Source of the DNA: Jejubacter sp036620675
GTDB taxonomy: Bacteria; Pseudomonadota; Gammaproteobacteria; Enterobacterales; Enterobacteriaceae
Length of the DNA stretch: 64,000 nt
NCBI GenBank assembly: GCA_036620675.1
Contig: JAZHEE010000018.1
Reading direction: 5' to 3' (one strand)
Below, one piece after another: positions 36,200-44,812 of this stretch. Both the position numbers and the translations under genes were made by a program. Positions within the stretch are counted from its first letter, which is position 1. The number at the start of each line of letters is the position of its first letter. The notes beneath the pieces were generated by a model. That model was not told the origin of the DNA, searched no databases, and saw nothing but the letters and a program-made list of their open reading frames with translations.

Positions 36200-38107
36200 A
36201 TGTCATCCGATATCAAGATCAAAGTGCAAAGCTTTGGTCGTTTTCTCAGCAATATGGTCATGCCCAATATCGGGGCGTTTATCGCATGGGGGATAATCAC
36301 CGCTCTCTTTATTCCCACGGGATGGTGGCCTAACGAAACGCTGGCGAAGCTGGTAGGCCCTATGATCACCTATCTGCTGCCGCTGCTTATCGGTTATACC
36401 GGTGGCCGTCTGGTGGGCGGCGAGCGCGGCGGCGTGGTGGGTGCGATTACCACAATGGGGGTGATAGCCGGTGCCGATATGCCAATGTTCCTTGGCTCGA
36501 TGATTGCCGGCCCGCTGGGCGGCTGGTGCATTAAGAAGTTCGACGCCGCCGTCGACGGCAAGATCAAATCCGGCTTCGAAATGCTGGTTAACAACTTTTC
36601 CGCCGGCATTATCGGTATGCTGCTGGCGATTCTGGCGTTTCTCGGTATCGGCCCGGCAGTAGAGGTGCTCTCCAGGCTGCTGGCGGCTGGCGTTAACTTT
36701 ATGGTGGCGCACGACATGCTGCCGCTGGCCTCTATTTTCGTTGAGCCGGCAAAAATTCTGTTCCTGAATAATGCCATTAACCACGGCATCTTCTCGCCGC
36801 TGGGAATTCAGCAGTCCCAGGAAATGGGTAAATCCCTGTTCTTCCTGATTGAGGCCAACCCAGGGCCGGGGATGGGCGTCCTGCTGGCCTACATGTTCTT
36901 CGGTCGCGGCAGCGCTAAACAGTCCGCAGGCGGTGCGGCCATCATCCACTTCCTGGGCGGTATCCATGAGATCTACTTCCCTTACGTACTGATGAATCCG
37001 CGTCTGATTATCGCCGTCATCCTGGGCGGTATGACCGGAGTGTTCACGCTAAACCTGCTGGACGGCGGTCTGGTTTCCCCGGCGTCTCCTGGCTCGATTC
37101 TGGCGGTGCTGGCCATGACGCCGAAAGGCGCCTGGTTCGCCAATATCGCCGCTATTGTCGCTGCGATGGCGGTTTCCTTCGTCGTTTCCGCCGTACTGCT
37201 GAAAACCAGCAAGGTGAAAGAAGATGACGATATCGACGCCGCTACCCGCCGTATGCAGGATATGAAAGCCCAGTCCAAAAGCGGTAACGCAACAGCCGCT
37301 AACGAGACGGGCGACCTGAGCCACGTGCGTAAAATTATCGTGGCCTGCGACGCCGGTATGGGTTCCAGCGCCATGGGCGCCGGGGTGCTGCGTAAGAAAG
37401 TTCAGGATGCCGGTCTGAGCAATATCTCGGTCACCAACTGCGCCATCAACAGTCTGCCTGGCGATGTGGATCTGGTGATTACCCACCGCGATCTGACCGA
37501 ACGCGCTATGCGCCAGGCGCCGCACGCGCAACACATTTCGCTGACCAACTTCCTGGATAACGCCATGTACAGCGATCTGACCCAGCGTCTTATCGCCGCA
37601 CAGCGCCATACCGAAAACGCAGAGAAGGTGCAGAGTAGCCTGAAAGACAGCTTCGATCAGGACGACAGCCGCCTGTTCAAACTGAGCGAAGGCAATATCT
37701 TCCTGGGCCTGCAAGCCGCCAGTAAAGAAGAGGCGATTCGCTTTGCCGGCGAGCAACTGGTGAAAGGCGGCTATGTCGAGCCGGAGTACGTCGAAGCGAT
37801 GCTCGAGCGTGAAAAGCTGACGCCGACCTACCTGGGAGAATCCATCGCCGTACCGCACGGCACCGTGGAAGCCAAAGACCGCGTACTGAAGACCGGCGTT
37901 GTTTTCTGCCAGTATCCGAAAGGCGTGCTGTTCGGCGAAGACGACGATGATGTGGCTCGTCTGGTTATCGGTATTGCCGCCCGCAATAACGAACATATCC
38001 AGGTTATCACCAGCCTGACTAACGCGCTGGATGATGAGTCGGTTATCGAAAAACTGGCAAACACCACCAGCGTGGACGAAGTCCTGGATCTGCTGGGGGC
38101 AAAGTAA
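36200..38107 (+). CDS. mtlA: PTS mannitol transporter subunit IICBA
   Basis: An inner-membrane protein of 635 residues with three PTS domains: IIC (about 1-340, starting SSDIKIKVQSFGRFLSNMVM), IIB (phosphocysteine in VACDAGMGSSAMGAG, about 380) and IIA (phosphohistidine in AVPHGTVEAKD, about 550). It imports D-mannitol as mannitol 1-phosphate. The longer frame from 36092 reads through the leader; the ATG at 36200, preceded by AAGGGG, matches the family start. It is the first gene of mtlADR. Confidence 0.97.
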   Translation: MSSDIKIKVQSFGRFLSNMVMPNIGAFIAWGIITALFIPTGWWPNETLAKLVGPMITYLLPLLIGYTGGRLVGGERGGVVGAITTMGVIAGADMPMFLGSMIAGPLGGWCIKKFDAAVDGKIKSGFEMLVNNFSAGIIGMLLAILAFLGIGPAVEVLSRLLAAGVNFMVAHDMLPLASIFVEPAKILFLNNAINHGIFSPLGIQQSQEMGKSLFFLIEANPGPGMGVLLAYMFFGRGSAKQSAGGAAIIHFLGGIHEIYFPYVLMNPRLIIAVILGGMTGVFTLNLLDGGLVSPASPGSILAVLAMTPKGAWFANIAAIVAAMAVSFVVSAVLLKTSKVKEDDDIDAATRRMQDMKAQSKSGNATAANETGDLSHVRKIIVACDAGMGSSAMGAGVLRKKVQDAGLSNISVTNCAINSLPGDVDLVITHRDLTERAMRQAPHAQHISLTNFLDNAMYSDLTQRLIAAQRHTENAEKVQSSLKDSFDQDDSRLFKLSEGNIFLGLQAASKEEAIRFAGEQLVKGGYVEPEYVEAMLEREKLTPTYLGESIAVPHGTVEAKDRVLKTGVVFCQYPKGVLFGEDDDDVARLVIGIAARNNEHIQVITSLTNALDDESVIEKLANTTSVDEVLDLLGAK

Positions 38108-38145
38108 CCTTAATTCCCTCTCCTTTCGGGGAGAGGGAATTAAGG
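38108..38145. repeat. Long perfect hairpin between mtlA and mtlD
   Basis: Two perfectly complementary 16-base arms (CCTTAATTCCCTCTCC and its complement) enclose a six-base loop directly after the mtlA stop. The CCCTCTCC/GGAGAGGG core is the same as in the large array between rhaA and rhaD. In an operon it may protect or separate the mtlA message from mtlD rather than end transcription, as there is no T tract. Confidence 0.75.
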
Positions 38146-38175
38146 AAGTCAGTAACATTTAAAAAGGTTCAGACA

Positions 38176-39324
38176 ATGAAAGCATTACACTTTGGTGCAG
38201 GTAATATCGGACGTGGATTCATCGGCAAGCTGCTGGTGGATGCCGGCATTCAACTGACGTTTGCCGACGTTAACCAGACGGTGCTGGACGCCCTGAACGC
38301 CCGCCACAGCTATCAGGTTCAGGTTGTCGGAGAGCAGCAGCAGATCGATACCGTAGCCAACGTGAACGCCGTTAACAGCAGCGGTGAACAGGCTGAAGAT
38401 TTGATAGCCCAGGTCGACCTGATTACCACCGCCGTCGGCCCTGTGGTACTGAAGCTTATCGCCCCAACCCTGGCGAAAGGACTGGCTAAGCGCCACGCTA
38501 CCGGTAACGACCAGCCGCTGAATATCATCGCCTGTGAAAACATGGTGCGCGGCACCTCACAGTTGAAAGAACATCTGTTTGACATCCTGGCTCCGGAAGA
38601 GCGCGCCTGGGTGGAAGCCCACGTCGGCTTTGTCGACTCCGCCGTCGACCGCATCGTGCCGCCCTCCGAATCCGCCGACAGCGATCCGCTGGCGGTTACG
38701 GTAGAAACGTTCAGCGAGTGGATCGTTGATAAAACCCAGTTTAAAGGCACATTACCGGCGATTCCCGGTATGGAGCCGACCGATAATCTGATGGCCTTTG
38801 TAGAGCGCAAGCTGTTTACCCTGAATACCGGCCACGCCATTACCGCATGGCTTGGCCAGCATGCGGGCCACAAAACGATCCGCGACGCGATTCTTGATGA
38901 GAAGGTTCGTACTGTTGTCAAAGGGGCAATGGAAGAGAGCGGCGCAGTGCTGATTAAACGCTACGGCTTCGACCCGGAAAAACATGCCGCTTATATCCAA
39001 AAAATTCTGGGCCGCTTCGAAAATCCGTGGCTGAAGGATGACGTCGAGCGCGTGGGGCGTCAGCCTATCCGTAAACTCAGCGCCGGAGACCGCCTGATCA
39101 AGCCGCTACTCGGCACTCTGGAATATGGCCTGCCTCACGCCAGCCTGGTTCAGGGCATCGCCGCTGGTCTGCACTACCACAGTCCGGAAGATCCCCAGGC
39201 CCAGGAGCTGGCCCGGTTGCTGGCAGAGAAAGGCCCTGCCGCTACCCTGGCGCAGATTTCCGGCCTTGATGCCACAAGCGCCGTGGTCGCAGAGGTGGTA
39301 CAGGCCTGGCAGGCTCAGGCATAA
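38176..39324 (+). CDS. mtlD: Mannitol-1-phosphate 5-dehydrogenase
   Basis: A cytoplasmic NAD-dependent dehydrogenase of 382 residues that converts mannitol 1-phosphate to fructose 6-phosphate. The N-terminal dinucleotide-binding motif HFGAGNIGRGFIG is clear. It follows mtlA in the operon and precedes mtlR by 40 bases. Confidence 0.97.
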   Translation: MKALHFGAGNIGRGFIGKLLVDAGIQLTFADVNQTVLDALNARHSYQVQVVGEQQQIDTVANVNAVNSSGEQAEDLIAQVDLITTAVGPVVLKLIAPTLAKGLAKRHATGNDQPLNIIACENMVRGTSQLKEHLFDILAPEERAWVEAHVGFVDSAVDRIVPPSESADSDPLAVTVETFSEWIVDKTQFKGTLPAIPGMEPTDNLMAFVERKLFTLNTGHAITAWLGQHAGHKTIRDAILDEKVRTVVKGAMEESGAVLIKRYGFDPEKHAAYIQKILGRFENPWLKDDVERVGRQPIRKLSAGDRLIKPLLGTLEYGLPHASLVQGIAAGLHYHSPEDPQAQELARLLAEKGPAATLAQISGLDATSAVVAEVVQAWQAQA

Positions 39325-39364
39325 TAGCTTCCGGGCGCACTGCGCCCGGCGTCTTTGTCTAACC

Positions 39365-39901
39365 ATGCAGGCTGAAATGGAAGAAACCCAGGTCTTTGAA
39401 AACCGCGTGCTGGAGCGCCTTAATGCCGGCAACAGCGTAAGGAGCCTGCTGATTGCCGCTGTGGAAATGCTGACCGAAGCGGTCGACATGCTGGTACTCC
39501 AGGTATTTCGAAAAGATGATTATGCGGTGAAGTACGCCGTTGAACCACTGCTTGACGGCAACGGCCCGCTGGGCAATATGTCGGTGCGCCTGAAGCTTAT
39601 CTACGGACTCGGCGTGATTGGCCGCGCCGATTACGAAGACTGCGAACTGCTGATGGCGCTACGCGAGGAGCTGAATCACGACGGCACCGAGTACGCCTTC
39701 ACCGATGACGAAATCCTTGGCCCTTTTGGTGAACTACACTGCGTATCGGCGCTACCGCCAGCCCCTCCGCCGCCTGGCGATGACCCGGAACTGGCCGTCA
39801 TGCAAAAGCTGCGCTATCAGCAGATCGTGCGCTCCACCATGGTGCTTTCCCTCACTGAGCTGATCGCCCGTATCGGCTTAAAAAAAGCGTTCAGTAAGTA
39901 A
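39365..39901 (+). CDS. mtlR: Mannitol operon repressor MtlR
   Basis: A protein of 178 residues with the conserved segments FENRVLERLNAG, LLVLQ-like VDMLVLQVFRKDDYAVKY and TMVLSLTELIARIGLKKAF. It represses the mtl operon in enterics. The frame extends upstream across mtlD, but the ATG at 39365 (MQAEMEETQ) corresponds to an internal part of the E. coli N-terminus and lies just past mtlD. The ATG at 39377 is an alternative. It is the last gene of mtlADR. Confidence 0.92.
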   Translation: MQAEMEETQVFENRVLERLNAGNSVRSLLIAAVEMLTEAVDMLVLQVFRKDDYAVKYAVEPLLDGNGPLGNMSVRLKLIYGLGVIGRADYEDCELLMALREELNHDGTEYAFTDDEILGPFGELHCVSALPPAPPPPGDDPELAVMQKLRYQQIVRSTMVLSLTELIARIGLKKAFSK

Positions 39902-39972
39902 AGGGTTTTCCCTCTTGCCCCCTGACTGATGTATCCTTGCCGCCCTGTCTGACCACAACTATCCTGAATACC

Positions 39973-40338
39973 ATGCCAAAAGAGATCGAAAAGAACGAAA
40001 TTAAACGCCTGAGCGACCGCCTTGATGCCCTGCGCCATCAACAGGCTGGCCTGTCGCTGGTTGAACACGCGGAAAAATACGCCCAGAACGAAAAAGAGAT
40101 AGTCACGCTGGAAAGCGAGATCGCGCGACTAAACGCGGTACGTCACCAGAAGCTCAGTAAAGAAGCGCAAAAGCTTATGAAGATGCCCTTTCGCCGCGCC
40201 ATTACCAAAAAAGAGCAGGCCGATATGGGGAAGCTGAAAAAGAGCGTTCGCGGCCTTATCGTCGTCCATCCCATGACCGCGCTGGGCCGCGAAATGGAAC
40301 TAACGGAGATGACTGGCTTCGCCCGCACTAAATTTTGA
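39973..40338 (+). CDS. yibL: Conserved protein YibL (ribosome-associated)
   Basis: A basic, helical protein of 121 residues (start MPKEIEKNEIKRLSDRLDAL). The C-terminal half (SKEAQKLMKMPFRRAITKKE and GLIVVHPMTALGREM) is nearly the same as E. coli YibL, which co-fractionates with ribosomes. The longer frame from 39937 adds unconserved residues. The N-terminal half looks like a coiled coil. It follows mtlR as in E. coli; immediately after it the gene order jumps to the yiiM-sodA-rha region. Confidence 0.92.
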   Translation: MPKEIEKNEIKRLSDRLDALRHQQAGLSLVEHAEKYAQNEKEIVTLESEIARLNAVRHQKLSKEAQKLMKMPFRRAITKKEQADMGKLKKSVRGLIVVHPMTALGREMELTEMTGFARTKF

Positions 40339-40345
40339 GTGGCCG

Positions 40346-41020
40346 CTAGCGCCCAAACAGCCGCAGTGAAAAATCTTCAATCTCGCCGGTACTCCGGCGA
40401 TGCTGCAACATATGCGTCCAGCTGGCGGATAACCCTGCGGCGCTCAACAGGCGATGATACTGCTCATCGTCGAAAGGCTGATGCCATGCGATAACCCCCG
40501 CCTCATGCACACTGACGTCGCTCAGCCGCGATGCCAGTTCCAGCGGCGCATCGGTGCTCACCGCACCCGGCGCAACCACCCGATACAGCCAGCCGGTTTT
40601 CCCGTTTTGCTGCATCAGTTGCGACAAATCCTCAATTCCAAAATGGAAGTTGAGTTTAAAGCAGGGGGAACGCGGCTGAGTAACCTGAATCAATGCCTCG
40701 CCCCAGCGCCATATATCGCCGATAAAGACGGTGTGTTCCGTTAATCCATGAGTCGAGAGGTTTTCACTAAAGCCTGGCGCGCTAAAGCTTTCAGCCTGTT
40801 CGGGAAAGGCCAGCGCCCACTCTTCGTAATGCTCTCTGGGATAGTGACACAGCGCGCGATCCGGGCCGCCATGATATTTTTGCTCCGCCTGACAATCGCC
40901 GGAAAGCCCCGTCGGCGTTAGCGTCAGCTCGCCATCAACCTGATATTTTTCGATAGCGCTGGGGCGCCCGCCCGGATAGTCGCGAACCTTTCCTGTATAG
41001 ACCTGTACCGGATAATGCAT
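40346..41020 (-). CDS. yiiM: MOSC-domain protein YiiM (N-hydroxylated base detoxification)
   Basis: A molybdenum cofactor-dependent protein of 224 residues with a MOSC domain (GDCQAEQKYHGGPDRALCHY, the cysteine in QPRSPCFKLNFHF). In E. coli YiiM reduces N-hydroxylated compounds such as 6-N-hydroxylaminopurine. The ATG at 41020 follows GGGAGAGAGG and gives MHYPVQVYTGK, matching the family; the frame opens eight codons earlier. It is convergent with yibL. Confidence 0.93.
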   Translation of the reverse strand: MHYPVQVYTGKVRDYPGGRPSAIEKYQVDGELTLTPTGLSGDCQAEQKYHGGPDRALCHYPREHYEEWALAFPEQAESFSAPGFSENLSTHGLTEHTVFIGDIWRWGEALIQVTQPRSPCFKLNFHFGIEDLSQLMQQNGKTGWLYRVVAPGAVSTDAPLELASRLSDVSVHEAGVIAWHQPFDDEQYHRLLSAAGLSASWTHMLQHRRSTGEIEDFSLRLFGR

Positions 41021-41162
41021 CCTCTCTCCCTCATCTGAATACATAGCTGTTATCTGAAGTATGAAGGGTATAAAAAAGGGATGCGATGAACCAGCGGAAA
41101 CGGCGGGTTAAGGTGGGATGGGCGTCCTCCTGCTCCCTGCGGAGGACGCGCCTGAATAACGC

Positions 41163-41405
41163 TTACTTCGAAGAGGAACCGAAAAGTCCGCCCAGTACAC
41201 CCTTCAGAATGCCGCTCACGGTATCGCCTACGGTTCCCGCAGCCTCACCCGCAGTGTCACCAACACCATTAAGCACTTTATCTGCCAGTTTCGCTACGCT
41301 CACCACAGTGCTCAAAACGGAACCACCTGAAACATCGTCCAGCATCTCGTCCGACAGTTCGATCATGTTTGCTTCCGCTTGTACACCTGCTTTACCTGTC
41401 ATCAT
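41163..41405 (-). CDS. Small peptide with double-glycine leader, class II microcin-like
   Basis: A peptide of 80 residues. Residues 15-28, IELSDEMLDDVSGG, match the double-glycine leaders of class II microcins and bacteriocins (compare the colicin V leader, which ends LNELDSVSGG). Cleavage after GG would release a 52-residue glycine- and valine-rich peptide with an amphipathic or membrane-active look (VLSTVVSVAKLADKVLNG, ending GGLFGSSSK) and no cysteines. The start at 41405 is preceded by GAGG at the right distance; the ATG at 41420 has no such site. No ABC exporter with a C39 protease and no obvious immunity gene lies nearby, so export would depend on genes elsewhere. It could instead be a non-bacteriocin peptide using the same leader type. 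Confidence 0.6.
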   Translation of the reverse strand: MMTGKAGVQAEANMIELSDEMLDDVSGGSVLSTVVSVAKLADKVLNGVGDTAGEAAGTVGDTVSGILKGVLGGLFGSSSK

Positions 41406-41420
41406 AGTTTCCTCACTCAT

Positions 41421-41756
41421 TGTCAGTGTTTACATAATGGTTCAGACCGTGATGTCACCATAACTGCCCCTGCATCCTTTCACCCTCCTGGCTGAGCTGT
41501 CATTTCTGTGACGAGTTAAATCCTGGCACAAATATTAGAAATTTGAATGTTTTTAGGATTAATTTCATTAAAAATACGTTAACCATACGCTAATTGTGAG
41601 TAAGATACGTCAAAAACCACAAAATCAATAGATAATAGATAAGAACAAATTAACTATTTATCCCAAACGAACTTTGCCGATTTTGCAGAGATACTTCGGG
41701 AATAGACCAAAAAAAAGCGAGCCCGAAGGCCCGCTTGTTGGTCTTAAGAGACGCGA
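41421..41756. other. Intergenic region with sodA terminator
   Basis: About 335 bases upstream of the double-glycine peptide gene and downstream of sodA. The central part (41520-41660) is strongly AT-rich and likely contains the peptide promoter. No small open frame that could be an immunity gene stood out on either strand. Confidence 0.5.
41709..41738 (-). terminator. Rho-independent terminator after sodA
   Basis: Read on the minus strand, AAGCGGGCC TTCG GGCTCGCTT forms a hairpin with a stable tetraloop, followed by eight T. Confidence 0.88.
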
Positions 41757-42377
41757 TTATTTTTTAGCGGCGAAACGCGCTGCAGCTTCGTCCCAGTTAA
41801 CCACGTTCCAGAATGCTTTGATGTAGTCCGGGCGGCGGTTCTGGAATTTCAGGTAGTAAGCGTGCTCCCACACATCCAGACCCAGGATCGGGTAGCCGGA
41901 AGCGCCAGAGATGGCTTCACCCATCAGCGGGCTATCCTGGTTAGCGGTAGAAACTACAGCCAGTTTGTCGCCTTTCAGCACCAGCCAGGCCCAGCCGGAG
42001 CCGAAACGGGTTGCAGCGGCTTTCTCGAACTCTTCCTGGAATTTCTCAACGCTACCGAAATCACGCTCGATGGCGGCTTTCAGATCGCCCTGCAGGGTGG
42101 TACCCGTTTTCAGACCTTTCCAGAACAGGCTGTGGTTAGCGTGACCACCAGCGTTGTTACGCAGCGCGGTTTTCTTATCGGCCGGAACCTGATCCAGACG
42201 GGTAATCAGTTCTTCTACCGGCAGAGCAGCCAGCTCCGGCAGGCTTTCCAGCGCGGCATTGGCGTTGTTCACATAGGTCTGATGGTGTTTGCTGTGATGA
42301 ATTTCCATCGTCTGCTTGTCAAAGTGCGGCTCCAGCGCGTCGTAGGCGTACGGCAGGGATGGCAGTGTATAGCTCAT
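41757..42377 (-). CDS. sodA: Manganese superoxide dismutase
   Basis: A cytoplasmic enzyme of 206 residues that disproportionates superoxide. Metal ligands are visible in HHSKHHQTYV, GGHANHSLFW and the DVWEHAYYLKFQNRRPDYI signature. The Mn-type GLKTG and family length agree. A Fur-box-like sequence lies about 200 bases upstream. Its neighbours yiiM and rhaT are those expected from E. coli, where kdgT also lies between sodA and rhaT. Confidence 0.98.
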   Translation of the reverse strand: MSYTLPSLPYAYDALEPHFDKQTMEIHHSKHHQTYVNNANAALESLPELAALPVEELITRLDQVPADKKTALRNNAGGHANHSLFWKGLKTGTTLQGDLKAAIERDFGSVEKFQEEFEKAAATRFGSGWAWLVLKGDKLAVVSTANQDSPLMGEAISGASGYPILGLDVWEHAYYLKFQNRRPDYIKAFWNVVNWDEAAARFAAKK

Positions 42378-42579
42378 ACTCTTCTCTCCATTTATTGTCG
42401 GGCGGCATACTCGTCATACTCCGAACTGCATGTGCGTTGGCTTTCCTCACTCACCCCAGTCACTTACTGACGTAAGCTCCCGGGGATTCGCTGCGCCGCC
42501 GCCTTCCTGCAATTCGAATTATTTGGAGTGCAAATTGTTAATGCCGCGTAAGCATTCGGTTCATTATAGTTAATTAAAT

Positions 42580-42598
42580 GATATTGAAAATGTTTATC
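42580..42598. promoter_or_regulatory. Fur-box-like sequence upstream of sodA
   Basis: GATATTGAAAATGTTTATC matches the 19-base Fur consensus at about 15 positions. E. coli sodA is repressed by Fur, so this site fits. It lies between sodA and rhaT but belongs more naturally to sodA. Confidence 0.6.
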
Positions 42599-42684
42599 AA
42601 TGCCATACATTTTGTGCGCATATAACTAAACCATAACCTTTGGTTATGATAGTAAAAATGTGAAGCCATACAAGCGATTCCTGA

Positions 42685-42755
42685 TCATTTTGCCAGCCGC
42701 AGCACCATTACGGCAGCGGTGTAAAGGTTCTTCCGGCCGTCTCTTTTTTAGACTG
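42685..42755 (+). promoter_or_regulatory. rhaT promoter with RhaS-type core
   Basis: The sequence CTTTTTTAGACTG with TAGACT as -10 (42749-42754) is nearly the same as the -10 region of the rhaBAD promoter in this window. A RhaS-like upstream segment (TTGCCAGCC and a related half site) lies at the matching distance. This supports joint activation of uptake and catabolism by RhaS. Confidence 0.65.
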
Positions 42756-42809
42756 CCAGACGGGTAACGCCGCGAGCGTATGCCCACACCCCCCAGGGAG
42801 AACCAAAAA

Positions 42810-43844
42810 ATGAACGACGCGATTTCAACGGGCATCCTCTGGCATCTGGTGGGCGCCGCCAGCGCCGCCTGCTTTTATGCCCCCTTTAAAAAGGTCAAAA
42901 ACTGGTCATGGGAAACCATGTGGTCGGTGGGCGGAATTGTCTCCTGGATAATCCTCCCCTGGGCTATCAGCGCCGCGCTGCTACCCAATTTCTGGGCCTA
43001 TTACGGCTCATTTAACGCTTCCACTCTGCTGCCGGTGTTTCTGTTCGGTGCCATGTGGGGGATCGGCAATATCAACTACGGGCTCACCATGCGTTACCTC
43101 GGCATGTCGATGGGTATCGGTATCGCCATCGGTATTACCCTGATTGTCGGCACGCTGATGACCCCCATTCTGAACGGAAAATTCGGCGTGTTGATCGGCA
43201 CCCCTGGCGGTCAGATGACCCTGTTGGGCGTACTGGTGGCGCTGATTGGCGTCGCGATCGTCACCCGGGCGGGTCAATTGAAAGAGCGCCAGATGGGCAT
43301 TAAAGCCGAAGAATTCAATCTGAAGAAAGGGCTGATTCTGGCGGTGATGTGCGGCATTTTCTCTGCCGGAATGTCCTTCGCCATGGATGCCGCCAAACCG
43401 ATGCACGAAGCCGCCGCGGCTTTGGGCGTCGACCCCATGTACGTCGCGCTGCCCAGCTACGTGGTGATTATGGGCGGCGGCGCGCTAATCAACCTGGGGT
43501 TCTGCTTCATCCGCCTGGCAAAAGTACCCGGGATTTCACTGAAAGCGGATCTGTCCGTGATGAAGCCGCTGCTGATCGCCAACGTCCTGCTTTCCGCGCT
43601 GGGCGGCATGATGTGGTACTTCCAGTTTTTCTTCTACGCCTGGGGCCACGCCAAAATTCCGGCCCAGTATGACTATATGAGCTGGATGCTGCACATGAGC
43701 TTCTACGTACTGTGCGGCGGTCTGGTAGGGCTTATCCTCAAAGAGTGGAGCAACGCGGGGCGCCGCCCGGTTGGCGTACTGAGTATCGGCTGCGTGGTGA
43801 TTATCATCGCCGCCAATATCGTTGGCCTGGGCATGGCGAAATAA
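42810..43844 (+). CDS. rhaT: L-rhamnose:H+ symporter RhaT
   Basis: An inner-membrane transporter of 344 residues with about ten spans. It opens MNDAISTGILWHLVGAASAA and continues FYAPFKKVKNWSWETMW, which is specific to RhaT. It imports L-rhamnose with a proton. The ATG at 42810 follows AGGGAG; the frame opens ten codons earlier. It converges on rhaR. Confidence 0.96.
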   Translation: MNDAISTGILWHLVGAASAACFYAPFKKVKNWSWETMWSVGGIVSWIILPWAISAALLPNFWAYYGSFNASTLLPVFLFGAMWGIGNINYGLTMRYLGMSMGIGIAIGITLIVGTLMTPILNGKFGVLIGTPGGQMTLLGVLVALIGVAIVTRAGQLKERQMGIKAEEFNLKKGLILAVMCGIFSAGMSFAMDAAKPMHEAAAALGVDPMYVALPSYVVIMGGGALINLGFCFIRLAKVPGISLKADLSVMKPLLIANVLLSALGGMMWYFQFFFYAWGHAKIPAQYDYMSWMLHMSFYVLCGGLVGLILKEWSNAGRRPVGVLSIGCVVIIIAANIVGLGMAK

Positions 43845-43870
43845 CGCCCGCCGTGGCGCGCACGATACCA

Positions 43871-44740
43871 TTACAGACAGGCGCGGGTGAGCATGGGCTC
43901 GCTCGCGCTTCTTTCCTCACGCTGGCGCCACTGGCTTGGCGACGTCCCGGTTTCCCGGGTAAACACCACCGAAAAGTAGTTACTGTCTTCAAATCCGCAC
44001 TGCATTGCCACTTCGCTGACCCGCATCGCGGTGTGGCGCAGCAGATACTGAGCATGGCAAATGCGTAGCTGACGCAGATACTGACCCACGGTCATTCCCG
44101 TTTGCTGACGAAACTGCTGACGCAGGGTGCGAACGCTGCACCGATGCAGGGCGCAGAAGGCGTCCAGATCGAAGGGGGCGCTCAGGCTGCCCGCCAGGGC
44201 AGTAATCAACCTATCCAGCGCGCCGACTTCGGCTTCCCGGCCGTCAATCTGTTCCGGCAGATAACGGTGGCGTTGTAGCGTCAGCAATAGTTGCAAAAAC
44301 AGCGTTTCCGCCATCGACTGCGACAATGTATCGCGCCGGGCGCTTTCCAGTTCAAGCTGACCAATAATCTGACGTCCCTGACTCATCCCCTGGCTACTCA
44401 GCCGCCAGGCCCGCTGTTGCCTCACGTCAGGGATCAGCTCGCTCCAGTCGATGGGCAACCGAAAGCGCTCCGGGCACCAGATGATATTCTGCAAAACCAG
44501 ATCGTTAACCGAAGCGTAACTGTGGCGATCGTCGGCACGAATATAGAACAGGTCGCCGCGGGTGATGCGATACGGGCGCCCGTTGAGCACGTGCAGCCCA
44601 TTACCGCGCCAGACCACCACCAGCTCGCAAAAGTCATGGGTATGTTCGGCAAAGACGCGCTGAGGATAACGATCCGCTACCGCCACCGGCTGGGCGGGGA
44701 AGGCGAAAAAATCCGTCTTGTGAAGGGTCAGACTGGCCAC
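43871..44740 (-). CDS. rhaR: AraC-family activator RhaR
   Basis: A protein of 289 residues with an N-terminal cupin sugar-binding domain (RYPQRVFAEHTHDFCELVVV) and a C-terminal AraC DNA-binding domain (CSVRTLRQQFRQQTGMTVGQ, CGFEDSNYFSVVFTRETG). With L-rhamnose it activates rhaSR. It is the second gene of rhaSR, about 70 bases after rhaS. Confidence 0.95.
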   Translation of the reverse strand: MASLTLHKTDFFAFPAQPVAVADRYPQRVFAEHTHDFCELVVVWRGNGLHVLNGRPYRITRGDLFYIRADDRHSYASVNDLVLQNIIWCPERFRLPIDWSELIPDVRQQRAWRLSSQGMSQGRQIIGQLELESARRDTLSQSMAETLFLQLLLTLQRHRYLPEQIDGREAEVGALDRLITALAGSLSAPFDLDAFCALHRCSVRTLRQQFRQQTGMTVGQYLRQLRICHAQYLLRHTAMRVSEVAMQCGFEDSNYFSVVFTRETGTSPSQWRQREERSASEPMLTRACL

Positions 44741-44812
44741 GGCGCCTCCTTAGAAATCGGGAGCCAGGTATTATCTGCTGCCGCGCCACAAAAAAGGGTG
44801 ACACCCTTCGCG

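Noticed and set aside
39125..39364. Upstream extension of mtlR across the end of mtlD
   Set aside because: It is a shadow of mtlD in another frame; the conserved MtlR sequence starts after 39365.
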